This document shows, one piece after another, positions 47,111-56,020 of a stretch of 64,000 nt of DNA. Numbering within the stretch: the first letter of the stretch is position 1; each line of letters starts with the position of its first letter. The notes under the pieces are model-generated. The model made no database searches. It was not told the DNA's origin and saw nothing but the letters and a program-made list of their open reading frames with translations. The position numbers and the translations under genes were made by a program. This stretch comes from Proteobacteria bacterium UBA981 (GTDB lineage: Bacteria; Pseudomonadota; Gammaproteobacteria; Ga0077536): NCBI GenBank assembly GCA_002292285.1, contig DBBP01000032.1:25247-89246 (forward strand), in the 5' to 3' direction.

Positions 47111-47593
47111 CTACTCGACTGGTGTTGCCTCGAGGAACCTGTTGATTACTGCTGCGGCGGCGTCGATATGGCCCGCATGCAACTCGTGCATGCACGCGGC
47201 GAACGCTTGGCCGTGGCCGAGCAGTTGGCCGATGACCGCACGCTCTGCTTTCGGAGCAAGCCCCTTCAGTGTTGTATATCGACCAATAGCGGCGGGCGTC
47301 TTTGGGATGAAATGTTCAACGACCGCGCGCCACGGCTTGCTGCACAGCGGCGGAATATCTTCACCTGCGCGTTCCCGGCCTCGCTGAATTAGGTCTTCTA
47401 AATCACCGTTATAGCCGACGGCAAGCGGCAAAAGACGTGCCTTCGTAAGACGTTCCATGTCGCCAATTCGTGACCACACTGTGCTGACTTCACCAATAGG
47501 TTCGTCCTCCGCCAGCGCTTTGAACAGGCGCTCTCCGTAGACTTCGCCCTCAAAGGCTCGAAAAACACCATCGATGTAATCTTGGGTTGGCAT
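47111..47593 (-). CDS. Helical hypothetical protein, ferritin-like pattern
   Basis: 160 residues, predicted mostly helical, with E-V-Y-G-E-R-L-F-K-A-L-A-E-D near 17-30 and W-S-R-I-G-D-M-E-R-L-T-K-A-R-L-L-P-L. That spacing resembles ferritin-like helical bundles, but I do not see a full E-x2-H iron site. Unknown function. Same strand as the desulfurase gene (208-base gap). Confidence 0.7.
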   Translation of the reverse strand: MPTQDYIDGVFRAFEGEVYGERLFKALAEDEPIGEVSTVWSRIGDMERLTKARLLPLAVGYNGDLEDLIQRGRERAGEDIPPLCSKPWRAVVEHFIPKTPAAIGRYTTLKGLAPKAERAVIGQLLGHGQAFAACMHELHAGHIDAAAAVINRFLEATPVE

Positions 47594-48059
47594 GTTTTAC
47601 GTCAGTCCGCTGGTGAATGAATTAACTTGCATCGATTTTCAGCAGAACGGCGTTAGGCGGAACTCTGCGTGTTTGCTTCGTCACGTCCCCGTGATGCACC
47701 GTTTCCTGTCCGCTTGTCTCCAAGCGAGCTGAACATGGAGAGATGCTAATGATTACACGGGATCTGTTCAATTTCGTAATCTCCAATAGCAGCAGCAACA
47801 ACAGCAGTCACGCGAGCATCCGTATAGGTCTAAGTAACCTGTCCCGCCAATTTCCACGTCACCGTTCACTTCAAGTGGGTCGCGCCGAAATATGACCCAC
47901 GGTCCCTTGGCCGGACGCTCTCATAGAGGTTAAGTCGCGAGTCAGTTCCTAAGATGCTGCTGCTATTAGTTGGGATAGTCTAGTCGTGCTCCGTGGCGCG
48001 CCGACGGACATGCAACAAACCAAGCTCAGCGTTGCTAAGAAACGCTTTACGCCATGCCT
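47594..48059. other. Intergenic region with a possible small ORF
   Basis: About 465 bases. A 48-codon plus-strand ORF at 47749-47895 begins with ATG behind GGAGAG and is rich in Ser/Asn (S-N-S-S-S-N-N-S-S) from AGC/AAC repeats. It is likely chance or a leader; no homology claimed. Otherwise nothing seen. Confidence 0.3.
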
Positions 48060-49181
48060 TTACGGTTTCGTCGTCGAATTCTCCGCACTGCGAAACTCAT
48101 GAAGTCCGAGGTCGGCCCTGAGCTGATTGCTCATTTCGTTGTCGTTGGTGTCCACCGGAATGCCCATCGCGTCTGCGATTCTGACCATGCGCTGAAAATT
48201 GGCAGCGACCCCGGCGGCATCGACCAGCACTGTGGGCCCTGCAATGTCGAGCAACTCGGCGCGACTATCGTCGAGCTGGGCCTCGTTACCCGAGGCCAAG
48301 GCGCCGGCGAAGCGCATCAATTCCTCGCCGAACTCAAGTTCGGAGTTGCCGCCGGATTGACCGATGACCATCCCCACGTCGATTTCCGTTTCAGTTTTAT
48401 TCGCGCTTACCCGAAGCATCGTTGCATGTGCGCTGGTTCAGTAGAAACATTCGTTGACCGACGATACGCGACCAGCGACAAGCTCCATCTGCATGCGATC
48501 GATTGAGCGGCCAGCCTGCTGACCAAAATCACCCATGTCTTCGATCGATAGATACTGAGCGCTGCCGATCATCTTCCAATCGCGAACGACATCCGGGACC
48601 AGGGTTAAGGCGCGTAAAACATTCGCAGTTCGTTCACCGGACCAAAGGTCTTGCTCGCGACCAATCGCACCGTCGCGACGCAACATCGGCACAAAGCCAG
48701 TGTCGCGCGTCAGGTTTTCGGGGCGGTATTCATCAGGCTTACCGTTGAGTGGCTCGGGTAAAGGTTCGAGCTGCAGGCCAAGCGCTCGATTGAATTCATC
48801 GATGCTGAGCACAGCAACGGTAATGCCCGTGAGTTCAACATAGGCCTCCTCGGACAGCCCATGCGCATGGTTATCAGCAACGAATGTACGTGTTATGCGA
48901 TTTTGATCAGTTATCACGCGATGAACGGCGTCGACAGCGCGTGCGGACAGGTTCGACACGTTGGAGTGTGCATACGCCTGAGTGTATGGCGACAGCGCGT
49001 TCTTGCGTTCAGTGCAGAAAGCACAGGTGCGCGCGCGCCGCGATTCCGCAGCAATCGCAACTCTTTCGGCACCGGTCCACCAACTGCCGGGCCGCGCGAG
49101 TCGTTGCCAGTAGTCGCGGTGGGCAAGCTTGATATCTTCGCGGATGGCGAAAGGTGCGTCGCTGTAATCGAAATCTGTCAC
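48060..49181 (-). CDS. Two-domain AhpD-like peroxidase, predicted selenoprotein (in-frame UGA)
   Basis: One frame of 373 codons from GTG 49181, interrupted only by TGA at 48438-48440 (codon 248). Around it the frame reads E233-x11-C245-F-Y-UGA248-T-S-A-H252, i.e. E-x11-C-x2-U-x3-H. That reproduces the AhpD active site E-x11-C-x2-C-x3-H with Sec in the second Cys position. The frame after UGA continues T-S-A-H-A-T-M-L-R-V for 119 more codons. The N-terminal domain has C53-A-F-C56 in a similar setting. A hairpin 24 bases downstream fits a bacterial SECIS (separate entry). Function: alkylhydroperoxide reductase-like peroxidase/disulfide reductase in the cytoplasm. A pseudogene with a nonsense mutation is the alternative; the exact motif fit argues against it. 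Context: CmcJ/NvfI oxygenase gene upstream. Confidence 0.75.
48405..48417 (-). promoter_or_regulatory. Candidate bacterial SECIS hairpin
   Basis: Reading the minus strand, GCTT (48417-48414) pairs with AAGC (48408-48405) around the loop CGGGT. The apical loop begins 24 bases after the UGA and has G among its first two bases. These features agree with the loose bacterial SECIS pattern as I remember it (short stem, small loop with G, about 16-37 bases from UGA). The stem is only 4 bp and could occur by chance, so this is supportive, not decisive. Confidence 0.45.
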
Positions 49182-49364
49182 TGTGAATCCCGAAAATGAA
49201 GAGGCGAATCGACCGAGGGTGGGTGAAGCTCTGCAGATCGATTGCTATGCCAGTCTACGGGCTCACGCTGCGAGGCATGCCCGCAACAATCGAGTGCAAG
49301 GTGAGGTGGTAAAAGCATGGGCGACCGCTATCGGTGACAACCGGTTACAACAGCCTGGACTCGC

Positions 49365-50225
49365 TCAATTCGGAAACACCACCACCGTACGCAGTTCGAT
49401 ACTTTCACGCGGGCGAAAATCAGCCGGGCAGGCAGGATTGCGGAATCCGGTGTGTCCGGTAAACATCGCGCGGCCGTCATCCGCGGTATCAAAACACTTC
49501 AGCAACATGACTTCGCTAGGTTGCATGTCAGAGACGTAAAACCAACGGTGCTTGTCGCTGTGTTGGAACGAGTAAATTTCTCCGGTCAAATGCGGGGTGT
49601 CCAGATCATCTTCAAGAAAGTGCTGAATTTCAGTAGGGATAAAGTCTTCCAATTGGGTCGCGCGAGCGTGACATATAGCGAGCGGGTGATCCTGAACAGG
49701 TCCCACGATCGGACGCCAAAGGTTAATCAACGCAGCGCGGTGACCGGCTAAATGCATGGCGTTGTTGTCGGCGAGAATCTCCTTAATACGGCGCGGGCCT
49801 GAACTTAAGGTGTAATCGTTGTGCGCCCCTTCGACTGGCAGTCGCACGCCGGCGTCACCGCGATCTGAGCGCGGCTTATTGCGCACGTTGTGATCGAAAA
49901 TGAACACGGCTTCAGCGCCAGTCGCCCGCTTTATAAATTCGGCCGACTGCGGGTAATAGTCCGCGATTACGCGTTCCGCGTTGTAGTAATCGTCGAATTC
50001 CGTAGTATGTTCAATGAGTTGGAAACCTGCTTCGTCTAGCGTGAGTTCGCTCGCGATCGGTCGGCAATCATAGACCGGCACATTAACCAGTTCGCGCTGC
50101 GGTGTTTCCATCGGCAGGCCACTGTTCGGTGGAAAAACCCTTACCTGAGCCGGTTTATTACTGGGTGCGGTGTAGCACATAGCGGTCTCGACGTGGTCGA
50201 GGCCAGAGATATCGATTGCTTGCAT
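49365..50225 (-). CDS. CmcJ/NvfI-family oxygenase-like protein
   Basis: 286 residues of the family that includes CmcJ of cephamycin synthesis and the NvfI/AsaB-type oxygenases. Pattern: V-P-V-Y-D-C-R near 50, F-D-D-Y-Y-N-A-E-R, G-A-H-N-D-Y-T with H-x-D-like metal residues, and W-R-P-I-V-G-P-V-Q-D-H-P-L-A. These are often Fe(II)/2-oxoglutarate-type or related enzymes, but the biochemical role of bacterial homologues is not established. AGGATCC precedes ATG. It is on the same strand, 183 bases upstream of the predicted selenoprotein, and may share a transcript. Confidence 0.82.
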   Translation of the reverse strand: MQAIDISGLDHVETAMCYTAPSNKPAQVRVFPPNSGLPMETPQRELVNVPVYDCRPIASELTLDEAGFQLIEHTTEFDDYYNAERVIADYYPQSAEFIKRATGAEAVFIFDHNVRNKPRSDRGDAGVRLPVEGAHNDYTLSSGPRRIKEILADNNAMHLAGHRAALINLWRPIVGPVQDHPLAICHARATQLEDFIPTEIQHFLEDDLDTPHLTGEIYSFQHSDKHRWFYVSDMQPSEVMLLKCFDTADDGRAMFTGHTGFRNPACPADFRPRESIELRTVVVFPN

Positions 50226-50587
50226 CGGCAGGATCCTGTCGCGAGTCAGGCACTAGTATAGGCCCGCAAGCGAGTAATTATTAAGTAATGTTGGGATAGC
50301 GCCGGTGCGGTACTGCGGATACTTTGCCCACTGGGCATTTTCGGCCCGAATGCCACTTCGTTGGCGTCGGTATCTGTTGAGCAATCGTGCCGAGCGGCCA
50401 ATGGGGGCCACATCAGTGGCAGGTATTTCGCAGCCCGGCGAAAGCCCGGAAATCGCCGACAAAATGATTGCCGCCGGGCTCGCGACGAACTATCCGTGCC
50501 TCGGCGAAGATCAGGGCGCTCAATATCAGGGTGCGTCTATAGCGGCTGATTACCGCGCCTAGCCATCAGGACCATGGGGGAAAATTA
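50226..50587. other. Intergenic region, no gene
   Basis: About 360 bases between divergent genes. Two short frames (50305-50562 plus and 50253-50462 minus) overlap antisense and have no recognisable content. Confidence 0.5.
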
Positions 50588-51262
50588 ATGTCGACGACAC
50601 TTGCCTTCGATGTATACGGGACGCTAGTTGATACCCATGGCGTGGTGGCCGCACTACAGGGGTTGATCGGCGATAACGCGGCGAATTTCTCCCAAACGTG
50701 GCGCGACAAACAGTTGGAATATTCGTTTCGTCGAGGGTTAATGCAAAACTATGAACCCTTCACCGTCTGCACAAGCAATGCGCTTGACTACACGTGCATG
50801 TTCTATGGCGTAGATCTCACACAAGAACAAAAGGCGATGTTGCTTGCGAGTTACCGCTCCCTCCCTGCATTTAAAGATGTGGAGGATGGCTTGAAGAATC
50901 TGACAGCAAATAATTACCGGTTGTTCGCATTCTCGAATGGCACCGCAAATGCGGTCAAAGGCCTGTTGCTGGAAGCGGGCATAAGAGGCTACTTTGAAGG
51001 GGTCGTCAGTGTCGATGATCTTAAATCATTCAAACCTAATCCCGCGGTATACAGCCATTTTTTACGGGAAGCTCAAGCTAAGGGCAGCGACGCCTGGCTA
51101 ATTTCAAGCAACCCGTTTGATGTTATCGGTGCGATTTCCGCAGGTATGCGTGCTGCTTGGGTGAAGCGTTCAAGAGACGCAATTTTTGATCCTTGGGGAA
51201 TCGACCCCACGATAACGGTAGAAAATCTGGGTGAGCTTCTTGAAAAACTGCCCGGCAAGTAG
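50588..51262 (+). CDS. L-2-haloacid dehalogenase-type HAD hydrolase
   Basis: 224 residues. Nucleophile Asp8 in A-F-D-V-Y-G-T-L-V-D, Ser-Asn in F-S-N-G-T, Lys in K-S-F-K-P-N and the S-S-N-P-F-D-V-I-G motif. These are the haloacid dehalogenase type II signature residues. The enzyme would convert L-2-haloacids to 2-hydroxyacids by an aspartyl ester. Alternative: a general HAD phosphatase. Monocistronic and divergent from the CmcJ-like gene. Confidence 0.92.
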   Translation: MSTTLAFDVYGTLVDTHGVVAALQGLIGDNAANFSQTWRDKQLEYSFRRGLMQNYEPFTVCTSNALDYTCMFYGVDLTQEQKAMLLASYRSLPAFKDVEDGLKNLTANNYRLFAFSNGTANAVKGLLLEAGIRGYFEGVVSVDDLKSFKPNPAVYSHFLREAQAKGSDAWLISSNPFDVIGAISAGMRAAWVKRSRDAIFDPWGIDPTITVENLGELLEKLPGK

Positions 51263-51688
51263 TTCCAGCTGAAAGTAAACAGCGCTACTCGTTCTTTGCT
51301 CTGCATTTTGCCGCATCGGAACATGGCGTGAGGCAGGAAAACGTTTCAGGTTTATTTGTGCTTTGAGACTAAATAAGTTTGGCATGTCTTGTCGAGCAGC
51401 GTCGGCCGCTGCCGCCAACGCCACTTTGTATCCTCAACGCACTCAGCAGCTGCGGGAAGATAGAGGTCTTTCGACCGAGATTTCTCCGATGCAAACGACG
51501 AGTTGAGGTTATGAGCGCTAAGTTGAATGTTAGGAATCAGTAAAATTGTTGTCTCGCGGGAATAACGCAGCGCACAGGCATAATCTGTTGAACAAACGTT
51601 ATCCAATCGGCAGACCGCTCGAACCGCAGTTAGTGGTAATGGATAAAACTTCGTCCTTCGTCTACGCCCGCGTGGCTGGCCGCTTATA
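51263..51688. other. Intergenic region, no gene
   Basis: About 425 bases between convergent genes. Minus-strand frames of 83-84 codons are open here without a recognisable protein; no strong hairpin followed by T run was seen. Confidence 0.5.
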
Positions 51689-52330
51689 TTAGTTTTCCAG
51701 CAGCCCGTTGCGCATCGCTATCAAGGTGAGCTCCGCTTGATTGCTGGCGACGAGCTTCTGTTTGATGTTGCACAGATGCGTGCCAACCGTACGCGGGCTG
51801 AGAAACATTTCCTTGGCGATGTCGTTCACGGTCTGCCCCTGCGCGAGACGCATGAACACTCGGAACTCTTTTCCAGACAACACATCAACCGGATTGCGCC
51901 CGCCCGTCAACTGCTGCACGGCTAACTGTTGCGCGACTTGCGCACCAAGAAACGTCTTGCCTTGCGCAACCTGGCGAATGGCTTCAATCAACTCCTCCGC
52001 TGCGCTGCGTTTGGATAAATAACCTGTCGCGCCGGCCTTCAGCACCCGCTGGGGATGAATCGTGTCTTCATGTGCAGTTAATATCAGGATCCTCGCACCG
52101 GGCTCATGCGCCAACATCCGCACCAGCGCTTCGAGCCCGCCGATACCGGGCATCGAAATATCAAGTACCGTCACATCGGGATGATGCTCAGCGTGTTTTT
52201 TTATCGCATCTTCACCGCTATCGGCTTCGGCGATAACCTTGATGTCTTCGGTACCCTCTAGTAACAATCGAAAGCCCATACGCACGACCGCATGGTCATC
52301 TACCAGCATCACGTTGATTGCGCCGCTCAC
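51689..52330 (-). CDS. NarL/LuxR-type response regulator
   Basis: 213 residues. Receiver domain: D-D-H-A-V-V-R near 10, phospho-Asp in V-T-V-L-D-I-S-M-P-G, and T-A near 85; C-terminal LuxR HTH with V-N-D-I-A-K-E-M-F-L-S-P-R-T-V-G-T-H. Start GTG 52330 overlaps the kinase stop in GTGA, coupling translation. Output is transcription of target promoters. The kinase is upstream in the same operon; the divergently placed pqq genes are its likely targets, as LuxR-type regulators control PQQ/alcohol metabolism in pseudomonads. Confidence 0.93.
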   Translation of the reverse strand: MSGAINVMLVDDHAVVRMGFRLLLEGTEDIKVIAEADSGEDAIKKHAEHHPDVTVLDISMPGIGGLEALVRMLAHEPGARILILTAHEDTIHPQRVLKAGATGYLSKRSAAEELIEAIRQVAQGKTFLGAQVAQQLAVQQLTGGRNPVDVLSGKEFRVFMRLAQGQTVNDIAKEMFLSPRTVGTHLCNIKQKLVASNQAELTLIAMRNGLLEN

Positions 52331-53706
52331 GTCAATGCTACCGTCGGTTTGGTTTGCACTGGCAAACGGGCAGCAACACAAACGCCGGCGGGTTGGCGGT
52401 CACTCACCGTCAGGCTACCGTGCAAAGCACTCACGCGCTCACGCACGCCAAGTACACCGTAATGTCCTTCGCGTGCCGTCACGTCGGCCGCCTTGCCGAC
52501 GCCGTTGTCGCTGACTTCGAGTACAAGACACTCGCCGGGAGGCTCCGCGGCGCGGCTCACGCGGACATTCGCCTGAGTTGCCTCGGCGTGGCGCAGCACA
52601 TTGGTCAAACATTCCTGCACGATGCGGTACGCGCTGATGCTGAGCTCAGCGCTCAAATCGGTCAAATCACTCTCCAGTTGCAGTGAAACGATGATCTCCG
52701 GATGACGTTGGGTTTGCGTACCGACCAAATCGTGAAGTGCGTCCCCGAGGCCAAGGTTGTCCAATGACAACGGACGCAGCTCGCGCACCAAATCGTGCAT
52801 GGCGGTGTACATTTGCCCGGAAACATCAACGATAGTCTGCGCTCTCGACGCCACCTCGGGATTGTCCTCGCGCGTGCGCGTGACGATTGTTGTTGCGATG
52901 GTTCTCACTGCAGTGACGGCTTGGCCTAATTCATCGTGCAGCTCACGTGCCAGATTGCGCCGTTCTTCTTCGATATGATCCTGAATGATTTGCGTCAACT
53001 CGCGATTCTGCTGCAACTGGTGCTCCGAGCGTTCGGCGCGCTCGCGCGCGGCAAAGCCATCTTCTACCGCCTGTGCCATACGATTGAAAGTCTCACTCAC
53101 GACGTCCAGCTCGCGCAGTTTGAATGGTGGCAAACGTGTATGGAACTGCATGTATTCCATCTGCTGCAAACCAGCGACGATATCCTTAACGGGGCGCAGG
53201 GAGCGACTCGCTAACCAGAACACTGGCGCGTTTACCGCGACCAACAGCAACCCCGTCAACCACAGAATCCGGCGCAACTCGTCCCATGAATCGAGAACAG
53301 CGCGTGAAACATGTGGGCGTATCACCAGCGTACCGTCCGGCACCGACAGACTTACCTCGGACACCTTAGGACTTACCAGGCGGCTATACCACGCGGGCGC
53401 ATCGCGCCCTGCCTTATAAGTGGACGGCGGTGAGTGGTAAAGCGGCTTGCCGTCACGATCAAACAAATCGATGTCGTTGGCGCGCACGCGACCCAGGCGC
53501 TGCAGGAAGCTTGCCAGATGGGCAGGCGATTGCTGGTCGTTCAGCTGCGACACAATACCGAGCAACTGAGCGCTGACTTTCGTTGCCGCTTCGACTTCCT
53601 CGCGAATCGAATTGCGCGAATCGCTAATCTGCAGCGCGGCCAATGCGCAGGCGAACACCAGCATGACGAAAGTCAGCAGCAGATTGATGCGGGCACGTAA
53701 GCTCAT
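52327..53706 (-). CDS. Sensor histidine kinase (HisKA_3/NarX-like)
   Basis: 459 residues. TM1 at 7-25, periplasmic sensor region to about 145, TM2 near 148-166, HAMP-like region (S-L-R-P-V-K-D-I-V), coiled coil near 200-235, and a HisKA_3 box E-E-R-R-N-L-A-R-E-L-H-D-E-L-G-Q with the phospho-His. The ATPase domain has N-V-L-R-H-A-E-A-T and D-N-G-V-G-K. The ligand is unknown. Operon with the response regulator; divergent from pqqA (221 bases). Confidence 0.94.
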   Translation of the reverse strand: MSLRARINLLLTFVMLVFACALAALQISDSRNSIREEVEAATKVSAQLLGIVSQLNDQQSPAHLASFLQRLGRVRANDIDLFDRDGKPLYHSPPSTYKAGRDAPAWYSRLVSPKVSEVSLSVPDGTLVIRPHVSRAVLDSWDELRRILWLTGLLLVAVNAPVFWLASRSLRPVKDIVAGLQQMEYMQFHTRLPPFKLRELDVVSETFNRMAQAVEDGFAARERAERSEHQLQQNRELTQIIQDHIEEERRNLARELHDELGQAVTAVRTIATTIVTRTREDNPEVASRAQTIVDVSGQMYTAMHDLVRELRPLSLDNLGLGDALHDLVGTQTQRHPEIIVSLQLESDLTDLSAELSISAYRIVQECLTNVLRHAEATQANVRVSRAAEPPGECLVLEVSDNGVGKAADVTAREGHYGVLGVRERVSALHGSLTVSDRQPAGVCVAARLPVQTKPTVALT

Positions 53707-53927
53707 TGGTCCAATTGTAATGAATGCTTCCTGCTAAGCGGCGCGCGCCTGCGCTGCGCAGCAAAACCGGGAAATCTAATGAAAATCATGAGTACGCGTT
53801 GCGCATCTGCGCGCTGCCATGACCACCGGGACTGCCGCAGACTCAGTTAAAGGTGTATTAAGTCGTGCGCCTGAGGGCGGGAGTGACAATTCTCGGTAAT
53901 CAGCAACCGTAACTAGGGAGAGCTAAT

Positions 53928-53999
53928 ATGTGGACCACACCCAAGGCGACCGAAATGCGTTTCGGCTTTGAAGTGACCATGTACATCGCTGCCCGCTAA
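53928..53999 (+). CDS. pqqA: PQQ precursor peptide PqqA
   Basis: 23-residue peptide starting M-W-T-T-P and containing the strictly conserved Glu15-V-T-M-Tyr19 motif (E-x3-Y), whose side chains are crosslinked by PqqE to build PQQ. Well placed AGGGAG 8-9 bases upstream of ATG. It is the substrate for the whole pathway and is followed by a hairpin, so it is probably made in excess over the enzymes. Confidence 0.96.
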   Translation: MWTTPKATEMRFGFEVTMYIAAR

Positions 54000-54019
54000 G
54001 GCCAGCGCGTACAAAGCTG

Positions 54020-54041
54020 AGGGAGTCCATTTGGGCTCCCT
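54020..54041 (+). terminator. Attenuator/terminator after pqqA
   Basis: 9-bp stem (54020-54028 with 54033-54041, one G-T pair) around ATTT, followed by TTCTGTTTC. It lies between pqqA and pqqB. Partial termination here would raise the peptide above its enzymes, as is known for pqqA in other bacteria. Confidence 0.7.
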
Positions 54042-54087
54042 TTCTGTTTCTGGCTACAACTCGGCTGGGCCGCTCTCTTAAAAAAAC

Positions 54088-54999
54088 ATGAAAATACACG
54101 TTCTCGGCTCAGCAGCAGGCGGCGGTTTCCCTCAGTGGAACTGTAATTGCGCCATGTGTGACGGCTTACGCAAAGGCACGATACGCGCGCACGAGCGCAC
54201 CCAGTCGTCCATCGCTGTATCCAGCGATGGCGTGAATTGGGCACTGTTCAACGCCTCGCCTGACATCCTCACGCAAATCAAAGCATTTCCGGCACTCCAG
54301 CCGGCGCGCACCATCCGTGACACCGGTATCAATGCCGTGGTGCTCATGGATAGCCAAATTGACCACGTGACTGGTTTATTCATGCTGCGCGAAGCCAAAC
54401 AACCGTTGAAGATATTTTGTACCGATATGGTGCGCGAAGATCTCACCACCGGTAATCCGATTTTTAACATCCTTGAGCACTACTGCAAAATTGAGTGGCA
54501 TCAAATTCTGCTCGACGGTAGCGCCTTTGCGGTGCCCGGAGTGGACGGGCTCAAATTCACGCCAGTTCCGATTATCAGCAAGGCGCCACCCTATTCACCC
54601 CATCGCAACGATCCGCACGAAGGCGATAACCTTGGCATGGTGGTTGACGACGCAGATGGCAAGCGTCTGTTTTATTCACCGGGCCTGGCCAAGATTGAAC
54701 CGCAAGTGCATGCGCTGCTGAAAAGCGCGGATTGCCTGCTCGTCGATGGCACCTGCTGGACCGATGAGGAGATGATTAAGCAGGGCATCGCGCAGAAAAC
54801 GTCGCTCAGCATGGGCCATCTTCCACAAAGCGGCGCCGGCGGCATGATGTCGATTCTTGAGCCCCTAGAACGCCCGCGTAAAGTGCTCATTCATATCAAC
54901 AACACCAATCCCATTCTCAACGAAGATGGCGAGGAGCGCAGTCAATTGGCCGCTGCTGGCATTGAGGTGGCTTTTGACGGAATGCAGATCGACCTGTAA
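54088..54999 (+). CDS. pqqB: PqqB
   Basis: 303 residues, metallo-beta-lactamase fold. Starts L-G-S-A-A-G-G-G-F-P-Q-W-N-C-N-C, with D-S-Q-I-D-H-V-T-G-L in place of the H-x-H-x-D-H motif, as usual for PqqB. PqqB hydroxylates a Tyr-derived intermediate (Fe-dependent oxygenation) in PQQ synthesis. No strong ribosome-binding site is seen upstream of the ATG. Full length for the family. Confidence 0.96.
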   Translation: MKIHVLGSAAGGGFPQWNCNCAMCDGLRKGTIRAHERTQSSIAVSSDGVNWALFNASPDILTQIKAFPALQPARTIRDTGINAVVLMDSQIDHVTGLFMLREAKQPLKIFCTDMVREDLTTGNPIFNILEHYCKIEWHQILLDGSAFAVPGVDGLKFTPVPIISKAPPYSPHRNDPHEGDNLGMVVDDADGKRLFYSPGLAKIEPQVHALLKSADCLLVDGTCWTDEEMIKQGIAQKTSLSMGHLPQSGAGGMMSILEPLERPRKVLIHINNTNPILNEDGEERSQLAAAGIEVAFDGMQIDL

Positions 55000-55005
55000 G
55001 CAGCA

Positions 55006-55743
55006 ATGACCATGGGAAGTACAGAAAATCCGCCCTGGAGCCGCGTCGAATTCGAGCAACAATTGCGCGAAAAAGGTACGGGTTATCACATCCATCATCC
55101 GTTCAACGTTCTCATGGCGGCGGGTAAACTGAATCCCGAACAGATTCGCGGCTGGGTGGCTAATCGGTTCTATTACCAAATCAGTATTCCGCTCAAAGAC
55201 GCCGCGATTCTTTCAAATATGCCGGTACAAGACATGCGCCGCCAATGGATCACGCGCATTACCGATCACGATGGCTATGACGATGAGCCGGGCGGCATCG
55301 AAGCCTGGATACGGCTTGGCGAAGCCGTCGGCCTAAAGCGCGCGGAGATCACGTCGCTCGAGCACGTCGTTCCGGGGGTCAAGTTTGCGGTCGACGCTTA
55401 CATCAATTTCGCGCGCCAACGACCGTGGCAGGAATCGGTCTGCTCATCGCTGACAGAATTGTTTGCCCCTGAAATTCACAAGAATCGTCTGGCTACATGG
55501 CCCGAGCACTACCAATGGATTGAGCAGGACGGCTTGCAGTACTTCCGTAACCGCATCACCCAGGCGCGAAAAGATGTCGAGGAAGCGTTGCAGGTCACGC
55601 TGGATTATTTCAACACTCGCGAGCTACAAGAGCGTGCGCTGGACATCCTGCAGTTCAAGCTGGACGTGCTGTGGTGCCTGTCCGACGCGCTAACCACACA
55701 TTACCTGCATCCCGTTCTCAAAGACGACTATCGAAATGGCTGA
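55006..55743 (+). CDS. pqqC: PqqC, pyrroloquinoline quinone synthase
   Basis: 245 residues. H-I-H-H-P-F and N-R-F-Y-Y-Q are the early active-site motifs; R-I-T-D-H-D-G follows, and the end is H-Y-L-H-P-V-L. PqqC is the final, cofactorless oxidase that closes and oxidises the ring with O2. Starts at ATG 55006; an internal ATG is two codons later. It lies 6 bases after pqqB and overlaps pqqD by 8 bases. Confidence 0.96.
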   Translation: MTMGSTENPPWSRVEFEQQLREKGTGYHIHHPFNVLMAAGKLNPEQIRGWVANRFYYQISIPLKDAAILSNMPVQDMRRQWITRITDHDGYDDEPGGIEAWIRLGEAVGLKRAEITSLEHVVPGVKFAVDAYINFARQRPWQESVCSSLTELFAPEIHKNRLATWPEHYQWIEQDGLQYFRNRITQARKDVEEALQVTLDYFNTRELQERALDILQFKLDVLWCLSDALTTHYLHPVLKDDYRNG

Positions 55744-56020
55744 GACCGTTCCTTTAAGTTTGGATCAGGTGCCGGCCATCGACCGCAAGTACCGCATCCA
55801 ATGGGAAGAAGCGCAGGAATGTTACGTGCTGCTGTTTCCGGAAGGCTTGATCAAGTTGAACGGCAGCGCCGGAGAAATCATGAAACGCGTCAACGGCACC
55901 AGCAGCATTGCGGATATTACGGCCGACTGCGAGAAGAGTTTCAAGCAACCCGATCTTGAGCAGGATGTCATCGCATTTTTGGAGATAGCTCATGAGCGCG
56001 GATGGATTGGAATCAAGTAG
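55736..56020 (+). CDS. pqqD: PqqD peptide chaperone
   Basis: 94 residues, winged-helix RRE-type PqqD: R-K-Y-R-I-Q-W-E-E, V-L-L-F-P-E-G-L-I-K-L-N and S-A-G-E-I-M-K-R-V-N-G. It binds PqqA and presents it to PqqE. Overlaps pqqC at the 5' end and pqqE by 29 bases, indicating translational coupling. Confidence 0.95.
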   Translation: MAETVPLSLDQVPAIDRKYRIQWEEAQECYVLLFPEGLIKLNGSAGEIMKRVNGTSSIADITADCEKSFKQPDLEQDVIAFLEIAHERGWIGIK

